A DNA stretch of 64,000 nt from Proteles cristata cristata (Eukaryota > Chordata > Mammalia > Carnivora > Hyaenidae): the NCBI GenBank assembly GCA_017311185.1, contig JAESUZ010002606.1, positions 124,001 through 188,000 of the forward strand, in the 5' to 3' direction. Positions 37,301-49,300 of the stretch are shown here, piece after piece. Position 1 is the first letter of the stretch. The number at the start of each line of letters is the position of its first letter. The translations under genes and the position numbers were made by a program. The notes beneath the pieces were generated by a model. That model worked only from the letters and a program-made list of their open reading frames with translations, made no database searches and was not told the DNA's origin.

Positions 37301-40300
37301 TAAACTCATTGTAATTCTGACTTACATTCCCTTCTTTTGATCTTCCTCTCTCAGTGAATAACACAGTCATCAACCAAGCTGTCCAAATCAGGTATCTGGT
37401 GGTAACTCATGAGTCATTATTTATATCAGTGATTTGGCAGAGAACACAAACACTCAAGAAACTCCAGCTAACTCAATGTTCCTGATGTCACTGCCATCAG
37501 ACTGGCTTGATAACCACAGGGGAGGTCTGCTCTAAAGCTAGTATCTTTCTACTACCTTTCTTCCTCTACTGCTTTAGAATGTTCTTCTCATCAGAATACC
37601 AGCTCATGAAGTGCAGAGACTGTGTCTTGTTTACAATATCCCTAGCACAGTCCTCAACAAACATTTGTTAATGGAATAAATAAAAGATATAGCCAAAAGT
37701 ATAAGTAGGTTCTCGACCAAACATGTCCAGAGACAGGCTGCTTCTCTTCATTCTTAGACACAACTTCATCATCACCCACAGGTGGAGGAGGAACAGGAGG
37801 GCCAGCAGGCTGTGGCGTTGTCAGAGGTGGCGGTGGTAACAGAAGGAATGTGTAGCTGGGGAATAACCTGAGTGTCTGAACAGAGGTTTCTGGTAAAACC
37901 TATGCCAAGTACCATCCAATATTTGCTATATAACTGATAAAATACACCAAACTGGTGACCATGCAGGCTAAAAAGAAAATAGACACTGGCTAGGTATTCA
38001 AGGTAATATGACTTTAATTTACTAAAAAGAAAACTGACGGAGAGATGAAAATCCAGGTTAGTATGCTTCAAAGCCTGTATTCTTTCCATTATATCACAAT
38101 AGCTGTATCAAATGTTATTCCCTGCATCTTCTCTTACCCATCCGTTTTACATGGTTTGTGACTATATGATAAAGGCCTGTAGTTTCAAGGAACAAGGGAC
38201 TGCATCTAGTTAGGGCAATAGAGTCTATCTCCTTCAATTCTTTTAATGGTTGCCAGAAAATAACCAGTGCCCCCAAATTTCATTGGTAATTTATTAAAAT
38301 AACACAATCAGCATCACTTTTTAAAAATGTTTATTTATTTTTAAATAAATAAGAGAGAGAGAGACAGACAGAGACAGCAAAAGTGGGGGATGGGCAGAGA
38401 GAGGGAGACACAGAATCCGAAGCAGGTTCCAGGCTCTGAGCTGTCAGCACAGAGGCCGATGCAGGGCTTGAATTCAAGAGCTGTGAGATCATAACCTGAG
38501 CTGAAGTCAGACGCCTAACCGACTGATCCACCCAGGCCCATCGGCATCACCTTTTATGCTGTGAAGCAGTATAGGGCAGTGTAAAGAACACTGGATACAG
38601 AAATCAAAGACATGTACTTGAGACCTACCCTGGCACTGTCCTGCTGTTACATTTTGTGTAAGTATAAGCTTCCTTACCTAAAATTCAGCAGTAATAATAT
38701 GCAAATCTGCAGTATGTTGTTGGGACAAATCAGGTAAAGCTTAAGATATACTTTTTAAATGGTAAATCACTACACAAAATTATAATCATTATTATTAGAG
38801 AGAGTAATACATTACATTGTATTAAGCTTCTTCATTAGCAAAAAAGACTGTTTCCTACCTGTATTATATCCCCGGAATTAAAACTCATCTCATCGTGGCT
38901 TCTGGCTTCAAAGCGATACAATGCTCTATAATTCACCAAAGCAGTAGCTGGCTCACCTCAAGAGAAGATAACTGTCATTATTTGCTACTTTCACATACAC
39001 ACATCTTTGTGATGACTCAATATAAAGAGCTCATAAAATGAAAAAGAAAAAAAATGAACATCAAACAATAAAATGAAAATCCATTTGACACAGGCTTGTT
39101 ACTATTTAAATATGTTGAATGGCCACAGAATCAATATAAAAGCAAACAAGGACGTTCATCTTTAGGAGTACTAGTAGGAAGCAATGATACAAAGACAGGC
39201 CTTGTGGGGGGACATGAACAAGGATGTAATGGAAGGCAGGCCGGGTACTGCAAAGTGCAGGGCGCTAAGCAGCGAAGTTTGATCTGTGGCAGCCAGGAGA
39301 CCACAGGGAAGAGACAAAAAGAGAGGTCACAAATGAGGGGACTGGCATCAAACAGGGTTCAGTGAAGAAAGAGCTCTAGATGCACTAGTATGGTTCTAAA
39401 AGAAAAACAGAAGGGCTCACAAATACACTAGTCTTGATAAGAATAAAACTATTTTACTTTGTTCATTTGCAGAATAAATGCTTTAGCTTGTAGAAATTTC
39501 AACACATGTGCCAATAATAAGGATTCAAATATTTGTCCAAAAGAGACACAATAATAAAGTATTTTAGGAATGGACTCTGAGGTGTGCATCAAAAACAAAT
39601 TTGAGAAAATTTCAGTGTGCAAAGATTTAAAATTTTATTGTTGTTTCATTAAAATCAAGTTTATAGTTAACACCAGTTGACTAAACTATTTACAACTGTT
39701 CACTTCAATTATGAAAATGTCAGAGTATGTTAATAGCCAGTGATTACTATCTTTTCTACATGTTGCTTTAAGACTTCTACCCTCAGTTTGTTTTAATAAG
39801 TCTACACACTCCTCCAAGTTTAATTGAGAAAAAGGTTTTTTCAGACTCAAAGGTTACATCTGCTTATATATATTTTTTCCTCTCATTAGAATCTTTTTTT
39901 CTTGTTGCTTTTGTTGCTCTGTCTCTGAAAAACCGAATCTATCATTTTTATCCTTACCCTTACATTGCTTCTCCTCAGCTTTCCGCTCCTCTTCTTGAAG
40001 TTTTTCTTGGGCTTTCTCTTCCTGGAGTCGCTTTTGCTTTTCTTCTTCCTCCTTTCTAAGATTTTCTCTCCATAAGTTTTCTTTTCCTTGCTTTGCTTTC
40101 CTTTACATAAAAGAAAGAGAATTTGGGGCATCTGGGTGGCTCAGTCGGTTAAGGGTCCAACTTTGGCTCAGGTCATGATCTCGCGGTTTGTGAATTCGAG
40201 CCCCACATTGGGCTCTGTGCTGACAGCTCAGAGCCTGAAGCCTGCTTCGGATTATGTGTCTTGCTCTCTCTCCCCCACCCCTGCTTGTGCTCCCTTGTGC

Positions 40301-43300
40301 CTCTCTCTCTCCAGAAAAAAAAAATCATTAAAAAATAATAAAGAAAGAAAGAATTTGTATGTCTTAAAATTTTTGTTATGCAAAAATATTAGATCTTGTT
40401 CCTGACAAACCGTAGAAATAATACATATTTCTTATGCATTTATATGTAATCTTATGAAATTATATATTTATCACATAGTAAAGAGATATTCGTAGGTGGT
40501 GTGGAGAAAAAGTGAGGATCATGGATAAAGGGGAGAATTAATTAATTGATGAATCAAGAGAGGATCCTTGGACAAACAGATGAACTGAGGAGTAGGACTG
40601 ATCATTCCTTCCGGTCAGCCAAGCTCCCAATCCCAAGAAGTGGAACTATTCAGAAAACAAATCGAGAAAAGTATATCTAAATGACCTTCCTTTCTCTCCA
40701 GATTTTTCACAAGGAATGCATTTCAGCTCTTATTCCCACTATTCCAGCTAATCCCTGTTTTCAGGAGTCAGTTATTGCTGTGGAAACTGGAAATGCTTCT
40801 TGGCAGATGACCACATTCTATATTATCACTTTAAAGTTTTTTTCATTATTAGGCAATAGGGCATGTTTCCTCTATAGGCCCATGCTTCCCATGTTTCTAT
40901 AACATCTGATATGGCTGCAGCTTGTTTCCTAGCTGGGCATGGTGATCTGTTATCAGACATAGCTATTATAGTATTAAAACTTTACCAAAGTTCTTCCTTG
41001 CACATATTTTTTTATGGTCTTACTTAGAGGCAGAACTATCACCACTAAACTTAGCACCTGCTCCAAGCCTCTGCTCACACTATCTGGGGGATGGAGGTTC
41101 TGGCTGGGTACATCCTGAGAGTTGGGAGTATTTATGCCCCAAGGTACACATCTTGGCTTAATTCCATGTCTCTTTTGCTATAATTCCTGGAAGATTTGGA
41201 AATTCTATATAATTCCCCAAACTGGAGATCCGCTTGGTCAGCAACCCTTTTTCTTCATTCCTGACTGTCTTCTACTTCATACTCCTGGTTCATTATCCCA
41301 TGACTAGCTTCCTCTTGACTCTTTGCAAATCCTACACCCTCTCTCACTCCAAAGAGTGCTTCCTCCAGCACTTTCCATAACTTACATCCAGCTCTCCTTT
41401 GAGGGTCATGCTTCTCTGGGGTCCCTTCTTAATTTCAATTACCACTCCTTTTCACAGTTAGTTTCTCTGCAATCTTCTCTGACACTTTTCCACACCTAAG
41501 ATGACCCAATCTAGCCCTTATTTGAATTCCCAGAGCATTATAAACACCACTATCAGAGTATTTACCACATGTTTCCTGGGATAAAGCAAAGACTAGAGTT
41601 AAGAGAATATAAAATTAAATTCTGGAAAACTTTCTTATATATGTGTTAGTGGATGAGAAACTGGTCCAGAGCCAAAAGATAGCACAGAAGCTGTACAAAG
41701 GGCAGAGACCATATCTACAATGTCAAAACCTGACTATAACCAACAGCATGGGACAACGGAGGGAACCTTCTTGGGCAAATGGCCAAGAGGTCAAGTTGTA
41801 GTTGTTAAGACCCTGCTCTGGACTGATCCTACATGTGTTTCTGCTGATTTCTTCTCTCTTCCACTGCAGAAGGTGTGAGGAGGATGAGTGACATGAAAAT
41901 GTGTATTACTAATATGGCTTGTTGACCTGAAAACAATTGTGAGTGGTGATGAAGAGATATTAAGATACTGGCAACGTGTCAGTAGAAAATTCTGACACTA
42001 TGACTAGCTGTGTAGTTACTGCATAAGGGTCAGTGGCACAGTTAAGTGGCAAATAAAAGCCTTCTTAATTTGAACTTCACGGTCTTTGCTTCTATATTAT
42101 TCTAGTGTCTTTTGTTAGGGGTCAAAAAAGAAGGAGTCTTGGAGTTACGAGTATCATAATGATCTGTTCAGCTGTCTCCTACTGTCTCCTACTAGAATTA
42201 TGAGGAATCGAGGAGCCAGAGGTAAAACCAGAGTCTCCTTCATCATAGCCAACAACAGGCAGTCATTAAAAATGTGCTGGGAGAAGCTATTCTGAAGCCA
42301 TTAAAAAGAGAGACCTGCCATATGGTAATGTGTCTTTCTTGTCTCCCTAGTAATATTAGCTCTTTCATAGGCATTACTCGTATACTTCTCTCTGGGGCAA
42401 AGGAATGTTGGTTCATCAATATTTGTTAATTATATTGATTTCTGACACTAGAGAACTTGGGGGAGTAAATGAGAAACAAATTAGAAACAGGATCTTACCA
42501 AAATCATGCCAAGTCTCTAAATAAATGGTTCTATCAGATTCCACAACTGTCTTACTTCTCCTTGCTAGAAATGGAGGCAACTGACAGATCTCAGTAGTAC
42601 AAAGAGAAATATGTCAACATAGCATTATACACTCCATCTTATCACTTTGTAAAATTAAGTATTTGTGGTTTTTGTGATCTTTCAGGAAACGGTAATAGAT
42701 TTACAATGGAGAGATGAAAATGATGAGCGCAAGACATTTATGCTTGGCTCCTTAGCTACATTATCTTTATTTAATTCTCATTTACCTATGAAGTATACAT
42801 CAATACTTCTGAGATGGAGAAATTGGGGTTCGAGAGTTAAAGTGACTCCACCAAAGTCATCCAAGTCATTAAATAGCAGATCAAGAAGTCTAATCCAAAT
42901 CTGTCTCCAAAGCCCTTATTTTTCACTAATGGAACATAAAACTGATTACTATAAACTCAGTCCCTAAAAGAAGACTGAATTTCTAAAACTGACAATCTAA
43001 TTAGCATCCTAGAATAATCCTTTTATTTCCCTTAAATTTCCATAGTCAAACTAAAGATAAGGGTAACAAAGCTAGAAATCTAATAGCAATACAGTATAAT
43101 AAATTTATCAGTTATATTACCTTACAGCCTCATCTTCTAGTTTCTTTTTCTGTATTAGCTCTGCCTTTTTTCTTTCAATTTCCTTCAACTTGTCATGTTT
43201 GATCTTATAAAGTTGTTCAAGGGCTAACTGCTGTGTATTGTAGCTTTCTCTCAGTTCCTAAGGAGAAAATGAAAACAAGTCAATATGCCATTGATTTAAA

Positions 43301-46300
43301 TATTTGTCTTATGTGATAATGCGGCACTTTCATTAAGAGACAAAAATCCTAAAGCAAGTTAAACTAAATTAAAAACAGTAAATTTTAAAAATCTCTGGAT
43401 GATTAAAAAAACACAAATGCAAGTATTTAAGCCTTGTAACTAATATATGTTAAAATCACCTACTTTTGTATTAATTCATTTCTAAGGGATACAGATAAGC
43501 CAATTTCATTAAGCCGATTCTTTGACTTGGTACTTTATTTTCAATAAATAGCCAATCCATTAAAAATATGGGGAAGCAATATGCTTACTATTTGAAGAGG
43601 AATTCTGTTCAATCATATTTTTTACATATGTAGTTTAACCAAGTTACCCATAACTTATCCAGTAAGTATCTTGAACTAAACACAGAAGCAATTATTGAGT
43701 AATTCAGTTAAAACTAAAAATGGGAAGGATAATGTCTACCTAAAACCACTACCAGAGAGAGCCAAAACAGTGGAAAGTATTCAAAACAGAAATTGATAGA
43801 AACACTTGTTTATTGAGCATCTAGTTCTACACAGTGCCACAGAGATATGCAGGGGATCAAACTGAGGGCCCTCAACTCTTGAGTCTGCAGTCTTTGCCTT
43901 CAAAGAGCTCACTATCTCAAAGCAGAGAAAAGTGCCTAAATGTGGGATTGAGCTCAGTGCCTTAGCGGAAACCTGTGGTTATCTGTTCAGCATTTTTCCT
44001 TATGTCTTCTTCTAAAAGCACCTTTCCCATAGCACCTGCCCCAGCCCTGTTTGATGTGGTTGTGATGAATCTGTCAAATCCAGTGCTCCTTTCACTCTTA
44101 CTGGGATGCAGTTATGTAATTAGGCCTAACCCATCACAGTAATGACTTGGCCAGAATGATTGGTCCAAAAGACATCTGATCCAAGCTGGGCCAGAATTCT
44201 TTCCTGAGATTCAGACAGACTGAAGAGGGGAGAGAGAAGTCTTCCCTTCTTGGATCTCATTAAACTGGGATAAGCTAAACTTGGAGCTGCCCAACTACAG
44301 TGAAGTCATTGGGGTAGAAATGAAAAAAACATGGAAAAGAGAGAAGCAGAGATTGGAGGCAGAGAGAGAGGACTCGGGGGAAGTGAATCTCCAAATGCAC
44401 TGCTGTATCTTAGAACTGGCCCTGCCCAGTAAGTAGTGACTGACTCAGTGAGCAGTCCAGGTAACTACTTCCCGTTCACTTAACTATTTTGAACTTTCTC
44501 TTACAGAGAATCTGCAGAATCCTGAACAAGAAAAAAGGCCAGAGTAAGGAAGAGGGAAAAAAGCACAAAACCACCACCCCCAACTAAAACATAAAGTTCT
44601 CCAAAGAGATTTCATGGCAAATGTGGGACCTTAAATAAACAGTTCAGCTGACCCTCAAATAACTGGATTTGAACTGTGTGTCCACCTATACACAGATTTT
44701 TAAAAAATAAATACGGCTTTTTTCTCTTATGATTTTCTTAGTAACGTTTTTTTTTCTCTAGGTTAATTTTAAGAATATAGAATAATGTACATATAACACA
44801 TAAAATCTGGGTTATTCAATGTTTATGTTATAGGTAAGATGTCTGGTTAATAGTAGGCTATTAGTAGTTAACTTCTGGGGAAGTCAAAAAGTTGTATGCA
44901 GATTTTCAACTATATTGGGTGTTGGTGCTCAATTGCGTGTTGCTTAATGGTTAACTATGTTTGGTAGAATGTTTTGGTAAAAAATGTTTTGGGCTATCTA
45001 CACACACACAATAAGAAAACTCCAAACCAAAAAATAATCTTCCAAAACAACTCCAAAAACCCAAACTCGATTTCTTTCCAGAAGTAAAATATTTTGTAGG
45101 TGAACCCTTTTAACGTGACTGAAGGACTGAAGCAATAGATATGATGATCTGAGTACAACATGGTGCCTGAAGACTATGTCCAAAATGTCTGGGAGATCAA
45201 GACTTGCAGCTGAAGCCAATAACAACACAAATACTGCATTCAGAGCAAAGTTTCCACAAATCTCAGCTTCTGTAGTTCTCTTGGTTGCACCTTTCTCTAA
45301 ATTCTAGTGAAATACATAAGAATATTACTGTCTATGGAGAAGCAGTTTGGTTTAGCGGTAAGGACTCTGGGAACATAGGTCTGAATCAGGCTCTGTCAGA
45401 GGTGAGCTGAGTAACCTTAGGAAAGTTACTTTGCAGCTTCCTCATCTGTAAAATGTAATTGTAGTACATGCCTCACAACATTGTTGTGAAGATTAAATGG
45501 GTTAATACACATAAAGTGCTTACAACTGCACAGGGCACATGGTAAGTTAATAATTTTAGCTATTATTATTGGCTGAGATCCTAAAGAAGGGGAGTTTAAA
45601 AGGAGAGTAAAGAGGAGCCAAATTAGTGTCTGATCTTCTCACTTCGCAATAATCACGGCTCAGATAAATCTCCTTGACTATGATTCTGCCACTGTGCAAA
45701 ACTAATGTCTGATCTTCTTATGGCTGCAAGGTTAGCCCTCCAACTTGTCCTGTAAGACACGGCTCAAAGTCTTTATTAGCTCCATTCCTCCAGTGTCTGT
45801 CTGAGTGCATGAGCTTCCCTTACTCCCCAGGGCGTCCGGTGTCCCTCTATCAAAGTCAGTGTCTCCTGATCATATGGTTGCCACTGGAGTCAGTTTCTTG
45901 ACAACAGGACTGTCTTTCATCAAAGTTATCCCCACCCAAGAGGGACTGGGATAGTGTGGACATTTAATTACTATTTACTGGATGAACGAGAATGCATAAG
46001 TAACAGTCTATACATACTGATAATATCTTGAGGAGCATTACAAGGCTTGCCAGAAACTTCTTCCACCTGACTGCAGTGATCTTAGCAATTTCTATCACTA
46101 GACTCACTCTCTTGGATCCAGTCTCTGCTTCCAGGAGGCCCTGGTTAAATGTATCAGTTAACTCAGAACAAGTGAACTAATCAAGTAACTATGGACAGAA
46201 CTACTGCAGTCCTAATAGAATGACATATCTTCTTTTTCAGTTTGAGGAAGTTCTATTCTTAATTTGCTAGTAAGTTTTTCATATTTTAATCATGAATGGA

Positions 46301-49300
46301 TGTTAAATTTTATCAATGCCTTTTCTGCATCTAATGAGAAATATATACCATTTTTTCCCCTTTAATCTGTTTATGTGGCAGATTACACATTTTTGTATGT
46401 CAAACCATCTTTGCATGACTACGGTAAATCCAATTTTTTGGTCACTATGGATTATCCTTTTATAAATTCTGTATTTATCTTTTTAATATTGTTTAGAACT
46501 TTTACCTCTATGTTAAACTGGCCCGTAATTATACTTTCTCATAATGTTATCAGGTTTTGATATGTTTCATATCAAAGTTGGGATATATTCCCACATTTTC
46601 TGTATTTTGAAAGAGTTGTATAAGACTAAATTTACTTATTCCTTCAGTAAAAGGTCTGGGCCTGGATTCTCTTTTAGGGAAGATTTCAAATTATAGATTT
46701 AAGATATTTTATGATGATAGAACTAACCAGATACTTTATATTTTGAGTCAGTATTGGTTAAGTTGTAATTTGTTCATCTATGTTTTTATATTTATGTGCA
46801 GAAATCTGTCATAGTATCCTCTTCTTTTAATGTCTGAAGCATATTTAATTGTATATCCTTTTCACTCCTAACGAATAATTTTCATTATTTCCACTTTCTT
46901 TGTTTTAAAATCAGTCTTGCCAAAGGTTTCATTTTATTAATCTTTAAAAGACTCAAACATTGGTTTTCTTTATTCTCTGTATTAGATGTCTGTCTTTTCT
47001 CCCATTAATTTCATTCTACTTTTTTGGCTTTATTATGCTGGTCTTTTTAGCTTCTCAAGTTGAATGCTTAGCTTAGAAATTTTCATCTTTTTTCTCCCAA
47101 TATAACCATTTAAGGTCAAATGCTAACTATTTTGGCTGAAATTCTGCTCTTACACTTACTGGCTGTATGACCTTGGGCACCTTCTGAGTCTTAACTTACT
47201 CTTAGGTGAAATGTGGAGAGTAATAGTACTTACCTACATCACAGGATTAATATAGGGATTAATAATATAAGTAAGACTTAAAATGGTGTCAGTCCCGAGA
47301 AAGCTCTTAATAAAACCTAGCTAATATTAACATATCTTCATTTTTGAATTAGAAAATAGCTATTGATTCTTGGTATGCCATATGAGTAACCTGCTCATTT
47401 ACATTATCCTCCATCCCTCTCCATTTCCCAATGTTGATATCTACCCCTGGTTAATCTACTTAGTACCTTTATAACCTGAAAATATACTTTACTATTTCAT
47501 TTATCAAACATCTGACATGTTGCCATTCTAAATTTTTCTCTGCCTTTTTATTTTGAAAATTTTCAAGCATACAGAAAATTCAATTAAGTTGCAGACACTG
47601 ATGCCTTCAGTCCAGATACTTCACATTATTCTACATAACTATAATGCCAAGGCCAGTACCAAACTAAAGAAATTTAACACAGCCATAAAATATCACTTAA
47701 TACGGAGTTTCTATTAAAAAAAAAAGGTCCCCACTAGTGTAAGTACTGTCCTCAATAATAGTTTTCTGATCCATGATCCAATCAAGGGATCATTTTGCTA
47801 TCATGATCCTTCAGGGTTGGCTCATGAAGTGCCCTTCAGTCATGGTTCTTTGGTTTCCTTAAATCTGGAAACTTTCCTCCATCTTTTATGAGACTTACAT
47901 GTTTAGAGTCAATTTGGGCATGTCTAGTTATTTCCTTACACTTAGATAAAATATTTTTGGCAAAAACTTAGATAAAATATTTTTGGCAAAAACAGTATAG
48001 AAATGATGTTGTTTCTTTCAGTGCAACATATCAGGAGACACAAAACGTTGGTTAGGGTGCCTGGGTGGCTCAGTTGGTAAAGCATCCAACTTCAGCTTGG
48101 ATCATAATCTCACGGTTCATGGGTTTGAGTTCCGCATCGGGCTGTGTGCTGACAGCTAGCTCAGAGACTGGAGCCTGTTTCAGATTCTGTGTCTCCATCT
48201 CTCTCTGACCCTCCCCTGCTCACGTTGTCTCTCTCTCTCAGAAATAAGTAAAACATCAAAAGAAAAAAAAACAACCAAAAATGTTGGTCTGCACCATTTT
48301 GATAATGTTATGTTTGACCACCTGGTTAGGATTGGTTTACTCAGTTTTGGGCTTAAGTGTATCTCAAAAGAGCTCAACAAAGCACTCACAAAAATGTTTA
48401 AATCCAGCATCTACTTCAACTGTTTTCATTTCTCAGAGTACTTCTTCTACCATCCTGACAGGAGTGAAAGATCTAACTCACTGAACTTTAACCATCAATC
48501 CTGAATACCTCCTAAGTGACAGGAAGTATAAAATATAAAATCTTATATTCTGATTTTGCTTAAAGAAAGCATGTGATGTTCTTTCCAAAGGTCAAGACAT
48601 AAAAGAAATTTAACTGACAAAATACAAGTCAGCTGAATAATGTCATAAAATCAGGACAAGATTTTTATTAGTCATGAAAAAAAATCATAAGGGCGCCTCG
48701 TGGTGCAGTCAGTCGGTTAAGCGTCCGACTTCGGCTCAGGTCATGATCTCACAGTTCATGGGTTTGAGTCCTGCATCGGGCTCTATGCTGACAGAGCCTG
48801 GGGCCTGTTTCAGGTTCTGTGTTTCCCTCTCTCTCTGCCCCTCCCCTGCTCACACTCTGTCGCTCTTACTCTCAAAAATAAACATTAAAAATTTTTTTTT
48901 AAGGAAAAAAAATAGGGCGCCTGGGTGGCTCAGTCAGTTGAGTGTCCAACTGTGGCTCGGGTCATGATCCAACAGGTTGTGGGTTCGAGCCCCGCGTTGG
49001 GCTCTGTGCTGACAGCCAGCTCAGAGCCTGGAGCCTGCTTCAGATTCTGTGTCTCCCTCTCTCTCTGACCCTCCCCTGCTCACGCTGTCTCTTTCTCTCT
49101 CTCGGAAATAAATAAAATATTAAAAATTTAAAAAAAAAGGAAAAAGAAAAAAATCATGGCAGAATGCAAACTATTTCCTCAAACTTAACATTCCCCATAC
49201 CCCTTAACATCCCTGTAGCACTTTAAAGTGCTTTTACACATAATACCTACATTTGATCTGGATAGCATTCTCATGAAATAGCAATCATAATGACCATTCC

